From the NCBI GenBank assembly GCA_036381835.1, contig DASVCA010000071.1:1-7977 (forward strand): a stretch of DNA of 7,977 bases, in the 5' to 3' direction. A program made the position numbers and the translations under genes. Positions 1 to 4,983 of this stretch are shown here, in pieces (within the stretch, counting starts at the first letter, position 1; each line of letters opens with the position of its first letter). The DNA is from DASULK01 sp036381835. Lineage in GTDB: Bacteria; Actinomycetota; Actinomycetes; Mycobacteriales; Micromonosporaceae. Below the pieces are notes generated by a model. It ran no database searches and was not told the origin of the DNA. It worked only from the letters and a program-made list of their open reading frames with translations.

Positions 1-27
1 TCGACCTCGGTCGACCCCGCACTTCGC

Positions 28-915
28 TCACCTACCGGACATGATCTCCCGCATGAGCCGGGCGGTCTCACTCGGCGTCTTGCCCACCTTGACGCCGACC
101 GCCTCAAGCGCCGCCTTCTTCGCTTCCGCGGTTCCGGACGAGCCGGAGATGATGGCCCCCGCGTGTCCCATCGTCTTGCCGGGCGGCGCGGTGAAGCCGG
201 CGATGTACGCGACCACCGGCTTGGTCACGTTCGCCTTGATGAAGTCGGCCGCCCGTTCCTCGGCATCACCGCCGATCTCCCCGATCATCACGATGGCGTC
301 GGTTTCCGGGTCGTCCTGGAAGGCCGCCAGCGCATCGATGTGGGTGGTGCCGATGACCGGGTCGCCGCCGATGCCGACGCACGTCGAGAAGCCGATGTCC
401 CGCAGTTCGTACATCAGCTGGTAGGTCAGCGTACCGCTCTTGCTGACCAGGCCGATGCGGCCCGGGCCGGTGATGTCGGCCGGGATGATGCCCGCGTTCG
501 AGGCCCCGGGCGAGGCGATACCGGGGCAGTTCGGACCGATGATCCGGGTCCGGCGTCCGGATGCCACGTTGTGGGCCCAGAACGCGGCGGTGTCGTGTAC
601 CGGCACCCCCTCGGTGATCACCACGGCCAGCCCGATGCCGGCGTCGATCGCCTCGATGACGGCTGCCTTGGTGGCCTGGGGCGGTACGAAGATGACCGTG
701 GTGTCCGCCCCGGTTTCCGCCATCGCCTCAGCCACGCTGGCGAAGACGGGCAGCTGGGTGCCGTCGAAGTCGACCGTCTGCCCCGCCTTACGCGGGTTGA
801 CTCCGCCGACGATGTCGGTGCCGGCCTTGAGCATGCGGCGGGTGTGCTTGGACCCTTCCGAACCGGTCATCCCCTGCACGATGACCTTCGAGTCCTTGGT
901 CAACCAGATTGCCAT
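28..915 (-). CDS. sucD: Succinyl-CoA synthetase alpha subunit
   Basis: Complete 295-residue protein, the usual length for SucD. With SucC it interconverts succinyl-CoA and succinate with substrate-level phosphorylation of ADP or GDP in the TCA cycle, in the cytoplasm. The N-terminal CoA-binding Rossmann fold shows QGMTGSEGSKHT at about residues 14-25 and GGVNPRKAG at 37-45. GPNCPG lies at 127-132 and EIGGDAEE at 213-220. The phosphohistidine is H251 in TMGHAGAIISG. The ATG at 913-915 is chosen because it gives the family N-terminus (MAIWLTKDSK) and is preceded by AGGAGT (reverse complement of 921-926) 6 nt upstream; longer in-frame extensions only translate the end of sucC in another frame. 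The sucC stop and this start read TGA-C-ATG, so the two are almost certainly cotranscribed and translationally coupled. No clear terminator is visible in the 27 bases after the stop. Identification is very secure. Confidence 0.98.
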   Translation of the reverse strand: MAIWLTKDSKVIVQGMTGSEGSKHTRRMLKAGTDIVGGVNPRKAGQTVDFDGTQLPVFASVAEAMAETGADTTVIFVPPQATKAAVIEAIDAGIGLAVVITEGVPVHDTAAFWAHNVASGRRTRIIGPNCPGIASPGASNAGIIPADITGPGRIGLVSKSGTLTYQLMYELRDIGFSTCVGIGGDPVIGTTHIDALAAFQDDPETDAIVMIGEIGGDAEERAADFIKANVTKPVVAYIAGFTAPPGKTMGHAGAIISGSSGTAEAKKAALEAVGVKVGKTPSETARLMREIMSGR

Positions 916-916
916 G

Positions 917-2095
917 TCAGACTCCTGCGGCCGCGAGTTCAGCGGCTCGGTCGGCCGCTCCGTCCATCGTGTCCACCCGCTGCACCAGCGGGTTGGCGGC
1001 GGCGTCGAGGATCGCCCGTCCCGCCTCGGCGTTGTTGCCGTCCAACCGGACGACCAGCGGCTTCGCGAGCTGCTCACCACGCTCTTGCAGCATGGCCAGC
1101 GCCTGCACGATACCGTTGGCCACCTCGTCGCACGCGGTAATGCCGCCGAATACGTTGACGAAGACGCTCTTCACGGCCGGATCGGAGAGCACGATCTCCA
1201 GACCGTTGGCCATCACCGCGGCGCTCGCACCGCCGCCGATGTCGAGGAAGTTGGCCGGCTTGACCCCGCCGTACTTCTCCCCGGCGTAGGCGACGACGTC
1301 GAGGGTCGACATGACCAGGCCCGCGCCGTTGCCGATGATGCCGACCTCGCCGTCGAGCTTCACGTAGTTGAGGTCCTTCTCCTTGGCCCGCTGCTCCAGC
1401 GGATCGACCGCGGCCCGGTCGATCAGCACCTCGTGCTCCGGGTGGCGGAACCCGGCGTTGTCGTCGAGCGTCACCTTGGCGTCGAGGCAGAGCACCTGCC
1501 CGCCGGCCGTACGGGCGAGCGGGTTGACCTCCATCAGGGTGGCGTCCTCCGCCACGAACGCCCGCCATAGCTTGACCGCGATCTCGACGATCTGCTCGGA
1601 GATCTCCGCCGGGAACCCGGCCGCGGCCACGATCTCCCGGGCCTTCGTCTCGTCGACGCCGACGTTGGCGTCGATCGCTACCTTGGCCACCTTCTCCGGG
1701 GTCTCAGCGGCGACCTGCTCGATGTCCATGCCGCCCGACACGCTGGCGATGCACAGGAACGTCCGGTTGGCCCGGTCGAGCAGATAGGAGAAGTAGTACT
1801 CCTCGGCGATGTCGGCGGTCACCGTCACCATGACCTTGTTGACCCGGTGACCCTTGATGTCCATGCCGAGGATGTCGCCGGCTCTCGCAGCCGCCTCATC
1901 GGCGTCCTTGGCGAGCTTCACCCCGCCCGCCTTGCCCCGGCCGCCGACCTTCACCTGAGCCTTGACGACCACCCCGACACCCAGGCGCTCGGCGATCGCC
2001 CGCGCCTCCTCTGGGGTTTCGGCGACGCCGCCGGCGAGCACGGGCAGCCCGTGCCGCTCGAACAGCTCACGCCCCTGGTATTCGTACAGGTCCAC
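917..2095 (-). CDS. sucC: ADP-forming succinyl-CoA synthetase beta subunit
   Basis: Complete 392-residue ATP-grasp subunit, typical SucC length. It binds nucleotide and Mg2+ and carries the succinate site, completing the SucCD enzyme. The protein opens with the family signature DLYEYQGRELFERHG. The ATP-grasp region shows VVVKAQVKVGGRGKAGG at about 42-58, the metal/nucleotide motif MEVNPL at 188-193 and DAKVTLDDNA at 205-214. The C-terminal CoA-ligase domain has GNGAGLVM at 255-262, ANFLDIGGGA at 281-290 and NVFGGITACDE at 314-324. The start is taken as GTG at 2093-2095 because homologues begin at this point; an in-frame ATG at 2144-2146 would add 17 mostly Arg/Gly residues with no family counterpart. 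The ribosome binding site is weak (GGGAC-rich stretch, reverse complement of about 2101-2115). First gene of the sucCD operon; a candidate promoter and a CRP-like site lie upstream at 2189-2248. Confidence 0.97.
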   Translation of the reverse strand: MDLYEYQGRELFERHGLPVLAGGVAETPEEARAIAERLGVGVVVKAQVKVGGRGKAGGVKLAKDADEAAARAGDILGMDIKGHRVNKVMVTVTADIAEEYYFSYLLDRANRTFLCIASVSGGMDIEQVAAETPEKVAKVAIDANVGVDETKAREIVAAAGFPAEISEQIVEIAVKLWRAFVAEDATLMEVNPLARTAGGQVLCLDAKVTLDDNAGFRHPEHEVLIDRAAVDPLEQRAKEKDLNYVKLDGEVGIIGNGAGLVMSTLDVVAYAGEKYGGVKPANFLDIGGGASAAVMANGLEIVLSDPAVKSVFVNVFGGITACDEVANGIVQALAMLQERGEQLAKPLVVRLDGNNAEAGRAILDAAANPLVQRVDTMDGAADRAAELAAAGV

Positions 2096-2188
2096 GGTTG
2101 CGCGTCCCGTCCCGTCTCCGCGGCGCCGTCGCGCCGTCCGTCGCATTGATGACTCGACGTCCCGTCACCTAAACAGGCGTCGGCCCGC

Positions 2189-2216
2189 AGCCTAGCGAGG
2201 TTCGAACCAGCGGCAA
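2189..2216 (-). promoter_or_regulatory. Candidate sucCD promoter
   Basis: On the minus strand TTGCCG (reverse complement of 2211-2216) is followed after 16 bp by TAGGCT (reverse complement of 2189-2194), matching the TTGNNN / TANNNT pattern of actinobacterial primary-sigma promoters. It predicts a start near 2182 and a leader of about 87 nt to the sucC GTG. The spacer contains the palindrome GGTTCGAACC (2199-2208). Prediction by eye only. Confidence 0.42.
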
Positions 2217-2232
2217 CCATCCGGGTGCAGCC

Positions 2233-2248
2233 TGTGCTGTACTCCACA
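2233..2248. promoter_or_regulatory. CRP/GlxR-like binding site before sucC
   Basis: The 16-mer TGTGCTGTACTCCACA fits TGTG-N8-CACA and matches 10 of the 12 fixed positions of the actinobacterial CRP/GlxR consensus TGTGANNTANNTCACA, including the central TA. It is embedded in a wider imperfect inverted repeat (2233-2253). Its centre lies about 58-62 bp upstream of the start predicted from the candidate sucC promoter, a position typical of class I activators. Inference from motif and spacing. Confidence 0.45.
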
Positions 2249-2404
2249 GCGCAGAAGTCGCCCTGGGAAAAATTCGCGTTCGGCGTGCGTAACCCGCAGG
2301 AGGTGGCATCGTTAGGTCAGATGTCGGAGCCGCCGGGGGGGCGGCGCCGGCAGACACGGCCGATGCCCTGTCGGTCGAGGGGTGGCGGCGGGGCGTCGTG
2401 CATG

Positions 2405-2441
2405 GAGGGGCCGGACGTGTGAGGGGTGCGTCCGGCCCCTC
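2405..2441 (-). terminator. Hairpin terminator of the B12-subunit gene
   Basis: Perfect 13-bp inverted repeat: GAGGGGCCGGACG (2405-2417) and its exact complement (2429-2441), with an 11-nt loop. It begins 53 nt past the stop codon of the minus-strand B12-subunit gene and separates that gene from sucC. There is no T-run after it on the minus strand, as is common for actinobacterial hairpin terminators. Confidence 0.7.
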
Positions 2442-2494
2442 ACTCCGTCCTCGACGCTCCGTCACCGACGCGCGCTCGCCGTGGGCGAGGTCGG

Positions 2495-2899
2495 TCAGGC
2501 GACCGGCTGCGGGATGTTCTCCCGCACCCACTCCACAATCGACTGGGTGGAGGTGCCCGGGGTGAAGATCTTCGCCACGCCCATGCGCTCCAGCTCTGGG
2601 AGGTCGGCGTCGGGGATGATCCCGCCGCCGAAGACGATCACGTCCCGGGCGTCGCGCTCGGTGAGAAGCTCGAGCACCCGCCGGAACAGCGTCATGTGCG
2701 CTCCGGAAAGGACGGACAGCCCGATCGCGTCGGCGTCCTCCTGAATCGCCGCCTCGACGATCTGCTCGGGCGTCTGGTGCAGGCCCGTGTAGATGACCTC
2801 CATCCCGGCATCCCGCAGGGCTCGCGCGACCACCTTCGCGCCGCGGTCGTGCCCATCCAAACCCGGCTTGGCGATGACAACCCGAATTCGAGAGCTCAT
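2495..2899 (-). CDS. Stand-alone cobalamin-binding mutase subunit (IcmB-like)
   Basis: A 134-residue protein that is a single B12-binding domain, the size of the small subunit of isobutyryl-CoA or 2-hydroxyisobutyryl-CoA mutase and homologous to the C-terminal domain of methylmalonyl-CoA mutase. The cobalt ligand motif DGHDRG is at residues 15-20 (H17 the lower axial ligand, base-off/His-on binding), followed by SVL at 62-64 and the glycine motif VFGGG at 89-93; FTPGTS at 112-117 also fits the family. Such subunits assemble with a separate large subunit carrying the acyl-CoA barrel, which is not in this window. The start at 2897-2899 gives the family N-terminus and has GGAAGGG about 9 nt upstream; an in-frame ATG at 2938 would add 13 residues. 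It is transcribed divergently from the M23 gene and ends at the hairpin 2405-2441. Which substrate it serves (methylmalonyl-, isobutyryl- or hydroxyisobutyryl-CoA) cannot be told from the subunit alone. Confidence 0.92.
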   Translation of the reverse strand: MSSRIRVVIAKPGLDGHDRGAKVVARALRDAGMEVIYTGLHQTPEQIVEAAIQEDADAIGLSVLSGAHMTLFRRVLELLTERDARDVIVFGGGIIPDADLPELERMGVAKIFTPGTSTQSIVEWVRENIPQPVA

Positions 2900-3013
2900 C
2901 AGCAATAACCCTTCCCCGGCACCCACGCCTTCCAGCACCCGTCAACGGCTGCCTTAACGAACGGTAACCCCTCGGCTGGGAGCCCGGAAAGCGGGGATCG
3001 CGGCATTACGTGA

Positions 3014-3026
3014 CGCCAATTTGGCG
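3014..3026. promoter_or_regulatory. Inverted repeat, possible operator
   Basis: CGCCAA-T-TTGGCG is a perfect inverted repeat with 6-bp arms. It ends 7 bp before the -35 box of the predicted promoter of the first M23 gene, in the divergent region shared with the B12-subunit gene. It could be a regulator site, but no protein family is recognised from the motif. Confidence 0.3.
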
Positions 3027-3033
3027 GTTTAAC

Positions 3034-3062
3034 TTGAGACTCCTGTCAGTCTTGGCTAACGT
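3034..3062 (+). promoter_or_regulatory. Candidate promoter of the first M23 gene
   Basis: TTGAGA (3034-3039, five of six matches to TTGACA), a 17-bp spacer, and TAACGT (3057-3062, TANNNT). The predicted start is near 3069, giving a leader of about 105 nt. The first bases of that transcript are the 5' strand of the outer leader helix, which is consistent with this start. Confidence 0.5.
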
Positions 3063-3069
3063 GTGCACG

Positions 3070-3163
3070 GTTGTCAGCGTGGTTTAGGCCACCGAGACGA
3101 CGCGGTCGACCGGAGTCAACCACGCCGGTCCGACATCGGTAGACCGCTCGACCGACCGACAAC
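3070..3163 (+). promoter_or_regulatory. Structured 5' leader of the first M23 gene
   Basis: Nested complementary segments are visible: GTTGTC (3070-3075) with GACAAC (3158-3163), GCGTGGTT (3077-3084) with AACCACGC (3118-3125), CGGTC (3126-3130) with GACCG (3142-3146), and an internal palindrome CGGTCGACCG (3103-3112). Together they describe a closed multibranched fold whose outer helix ends immediately before the Shine-Dalgarno (3164-3169). GTGG (3079-3082) can instead pair with CCAC (3089-3092), offering an alternative fold. The conserved blocks of the c-di-AMP (ydaO) riboswitch, often found before cell-wall hydrolases in this phylum, are not recognisable. Candidate cis-regulatory RNA; unverified. 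Confidence 0.35.
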
Positions 3164-3169
3164 GGAGGG
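3164..3169 (+). promoter_or_regulatory. Ribosome binding site fixing a GTG start
   Basis: GGAGGG, 5 nt before GTG at 3175-3177. This strong site supports the GTG as the start of the first M23 protein and directly abuts the outer helix of the leader. Confidence 0.75.
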
Positions 3170-3174
3170 TACGC

Positions 3175-3897
3175 GTGCGTCAACGCTCGTTGTCCGAACC
3201 CGACCGGTATCGGGGGCGCAGGCGGGTACCCACGCCACCACGTCGCCGCTATGCCGCCGTCGTCACCTCTGCCTTCGTCGGTGCCGGTGTGGTGGCCCTC
3301 GGCGCAGCGGCGGCGCTGCCCGACGCCAAGGCGGTGCCCGCATCTGCCCTGACCGACCTCGACCAGGCCGCAACCAGTCAGGAGCTCGCCGACCGCGCGG
3401 AGGACGCACTCAGTACGGCGTCCCGCGGCTTGGAACGCGGCGATACAGATCCCTTCGCCGATTCGGAGGACGTCTGGGTTCTCCCGCTGAAGGACTACAC
3501 CTTCACCTCGCCGTACGGTGTCCGCTACGGGGAGCTGCACGCGGGTATCGATCTCGCCGCACCTGAAGGCGCCCCGTTCCACGCCATCCACGCCGGCAAG
3601 GTCACCAAGGCCGGCTGGTGCGGCGGCTACGGGTACTGCGTCATCGTCGCCCACCCCGACGGCAGCGAAGCGATCTACGGCCACTCCGCCGAGCTACGCG
3701 TGCAGGAGGGCGACGAGGTCGAGGCAGGCCAGGTGCTCGGCCTGGTCGGCAACTCGGGCCACGCCTACGGATCGCAACTGCATCTCGAGGTACTTGTCAA
3801 GGGAGAGCCCCGAGACCCGGTGCCGTGGTTGCTGGAACGCGGCGTGGATATCAAGCTGAAGCTTGACCCCATCTTCGGCGGCGTGTCCGCCTCGTAA
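3175..3897 (+). CDS. Exported M23 (LytM) family protein, active site altered
   Basis: A 240-residue protein with an Arg-rich N-terminus, one hydrophobic segment at about residues 26-49 (signal peptide or anchor), a helical stretch rich in Ala/Asp/Glu (about 55-95) and a C-terminal M23 domain (about 105-225). M23 enzymes are zinc endopeptidases that cut peptidoglycan cross-links outside the membrane. The zinc ligands are present: H122 and D126 in HAGID, and H203. The loop histidine is H170 in YGHS. However, the usual HxH pair reads Q201-L-H203, so the first histidine, the general base or transition-state stabiliser (H291 in LytM), is Gln. Activity may be lost or reduced; catalytically dead LytM proteins are known as activators of other hydrolases. 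The only two cysteines, C149 and C155, flank a short hairpin and could form a disulfide. The GTG start is supported by GGAGGG 5 nt upstream. Followed by a strong terminator, so probably monocistronic. Confidence 0.9.
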   Translation: MRQRSLSEPDRYRGRRRVPTPPRRRYAAVVTSAFVGAGVVALGAAAALPDAKAVPASALTDLDQAATSQELADRAEDALSTASRGLERGDTDPFADSEDVWVLPLKDYTFTSPYGVRYGELHAGIDLAAPEGAPFHAIHAGKVTKAGWCGGYGYCVIVAHPDGSEAIYGHSAELRVQEGDEVEAGQVLGLVGNSGHAYGSQLHLEVLVKGEPRDPVPWLLERGVDIKLKLDPIFGGVSAS

Positions 3898-3917
3898 CGT
3901 TTTCCGATCTCCGCCTG

Positions 3918-3956
3918 AACCGCCCGTCCGTATCGGACCGGGCGGTTTTCTTTGTT
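3918..3956 (+). terminator. Intrinsic terminator after the first M23 gene
   Basis: AACCGCCCGTCCG (3918-3930), loop TAT, and the complementary arm (3934-3947) with one bulged C at 3938 or 3939 form a 13-bp stem, followed by a T-rich tract (3946-3956). It starts 21 nt after the stop codon and is a textbook Rho-independent terminator. Confidence 0.92.
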
Positions 3957-3996
3957 CCTACTCGGCGGTAATAGTCACCTGCGCCACAACAGGATA

Positions 3997-4012
3997 TGTG
4001 GCCGATTCCACA
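3997..4012. promoter_or_regulatory. CRP/GlxR-like palindrome before the second M23 gene
   Basis: TGTGG-CCGATT-CCACA is a perfect inverted repeat of the form TGTG-N8-CACA, as expected for a CRP/FNR-family dimer site. It lies between the terminator of the upstream gene and the second M23 gene, 153 nt before its ATG. A weak -10-like TACTTT (4044-4049) follows, but no good -35 was found, so the promoter itself is not assigned. Confidence 0.4.
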
Positions 4013-4152
4013 GCCGGGCGCCCCCTAGTTCCGGACACGGCGGTACTTTCCGGCCCATGCGCGAGGCGGACCGCGGCAGGCGCCACACCCCCACTACCCG
4101 GGGTGACCGGCCGAGCAAACCACCATGGCTCGGTCCGTGTCCCTCACCCCCC

Positions 4153-4157
4153 GAGGT
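4153..4157 (+). promoter_or_regulatory. Ribosome binding site selecting the ATG at 4165
   Basis: GAGGT with 7 nt to the ATG at 4165-4167. Upstream in-frame starts (3952, 4057) have no such site, and the first lies inside the preceding terminator's T-tract. Confidence 0.65.
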
Positions 4158-4164
4158 ACTGGAG

Positions 4165-4944
4165 ATGCAGGAGAACAAGCACCACCGCCCCACAAGGGCC
4201 ACCCGTCATGCGACCGGCCTCCACCGGGTACCGGCCAAGCCGCTCAGTCAACGCCCCTACCTGCCCTACCTGGCAGCGCTCGGGATCACCGTGGCCGGCT
4301 TCGGCCTCGCCGGCGTCTCGGCGCAACACGATGGTGACGACCATGCGGCGACCAGCGCCGTCGCGCTCGACCGGCAGGCCCGCGACGAAGCGGCGAGCCG
4401 GGCCGATCGCGCAGATCGCGACCGGCCGAACCGGACCGCGTCGCCGACCTCAGATCCCGCGACCACGACGTCGCCGGCCACCTCCGCGCCGCCGTCGCCG
4501 GAGACCAGCAACACGGTGCGCGCCGGCGAACCCGCGCCGGTGAAGCCGGACTGGGTGCACCCGATGCCGGGTGCCGCGGTCACATCCTGCTACGGCCCGC
4601 GCTGGGGCGTCCTGCACGCCGGTGTCGACCTGGCCAAACCGGCGAACACGCCGGTACGGGCGGTCGGGGCCGGCACGGTCAGCGCCGCCGGCTGGCTGTA
4701 CTCCGGGTACGGCATCTCCGTGGTCATCGACCACGGAAACGGATACCTGACGCACTACGCGCACCTGAACCGGGCCGAGGTGCGAGCCGGCGACCGGGTG
4801 AGCGCCGGTGACATGATCGGTCGGGAAGGCTCGACCGGCGACTCGACCGGACCACATCTGCACTTCGAGGTGCATCGCGGCCTGTGGAACCAGATCAACC
4901 CGGCTCCCTGGATGCGGGCGCGGGGCGTCAACATCGGCTGCTGA
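4165..4944 (+). CDS. Membrane-anchored or secreted M23 peptidase
   Basis: A 259-residue protein: basic His/Arg-rich cytoplasmic N-terminus (1-30), one hydrophobic segment (about 32-53), an Ala/Arg/Asp-rich stretch, a Thr/Ser/Pro-rich linker (about 90-116) that probably spans the cell wall, and a C-terminal M23 domain (about 128-250). All catalytic positions are intact: H151 and D155 in HAGVD, H200 in HYAH, and H231/H233 in PHLHFE. It should therefore be an active zinc endopeptidase acting on peptidoglycan cross-links. It has only two cysteines, C142 at the start of the domain and C259, the very last residue, which could pair to clamp the C-terminus. It lies in tandem with the altered paralogue at 3175-3897 but behind a terminator, so it should have its own promoter, possibly governed by the palindrome at 3997-4012. 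It converges with pcrA, 39 bp away. Confidence 0.93.
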   Translation: MQENKHHRPTRATRHATGLHRVPAKPLSQRPYLPYLAALGITVAGFGLAGVSAQHDGDDHAATSAVALDRQARDEAASRADRADRDRPNRTASPTSDPATTTSPATSAPPSPETSNTVRAGEPAPVKPDWVHPMPGAAVTSCYGPRWGVLHAGVDLAKPANTPVRAVGAGTVSAAGWLYSGYGISVVIDHGNGYLTHYAHLNRAEVRAGDRVSAGDMIGREGSTGDSTGPHLHFEVHRGLWNQINPAPWMRARGVNIGC

Positions 4945-4955
4945 CCTCGCTCGGA

Positions 4956-4976
4956 CCGGGACGGGCGCCGTCCCGG
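4956..4976. terminator. Bidirectional hairpin between convergent genes
   Basis: CCGGGACGG (4956-4964), 3-nt loop, CCGTCCCGG (4968-4976): a perfect 9-bp stem in the 39-bp gap between the stop of the second M23 gene (4944) and the stop of pcrA (4984). It has no T-run on either side; it is positioned to serve both genes. Confidence 0.65.
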
Positions 4977-4983
4977 CCGGCCG

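Larger units (their letters stand above)
2096..2494. other. 399-bp intergenic region upstream of sucC
   Basis: No convincing gene lies in this stretch. It holds, from left to right, the probable sucC leader (about 2096-2182), a candidate minus-strand promoter (2189-2216), a TGTG-N8-CACA palindrome (2233-2248) and a 13-bp perfect hairpin (2405-2441) 53 nt after the stop of the B12-subunit gene. Between about 2260 and 2400 nothing recognisable was seen apart from G-rich runs. A plus-strand open frame of 65 codons here has no recognisable protein features. Confidence 0.7.

Noticed and set aside
163..1570. Long plus-strand open frames (163-1140 and 440-1570) opposite sucD and sucC
   Set aside because: Typical antisense open frames in GC-rich coding DNA; their translations are low-complexity and the minus-strand frames are unmistakable SucD and SucC.
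2096..2146. Upstream ATG extending SucC by 17 residues
   Set aside because: The extension is Arg/Gly-rich with no family counterpart, and the SucC N-terminus begins exactly at the GTG at 2093-2095. Neither start has a strong ribosome site, so a small doubt remains.
2199..2208. GGTTCGAACC resembling a tRNA T-arm
   Set aside because: No acceptor, D or anticodon stem can be built around it; it is a simple palindrome in the sucC promoter spacer.
2225..2422. A 65-codon plus-strand open frame in the sucC upstream gap
   Set aside because: No ribosome site, no recognisable protein features, and it runs into the terminator hairpin at 2405-2441.
3040..3174. c-di-AMP (ydaO) riboswitch before the first M23 gene
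   Set aside because: GTCAG and GCTAAC fragments at 3045-3060 recall the conserved 3' segment, but the GGGTGAA-type core and remaining blocks are missing and the fragments overlap the predicted promoter.
3952..4164. Longer N-terminus for the second M23 protein (starts at 3952 or 4057)
   Set aside because: The extra residues lack signal-peptide or domain features, the first start lies within the preceding terminator, and only the ATG at 4165 has a Shine-Dalgarno at proper distance.
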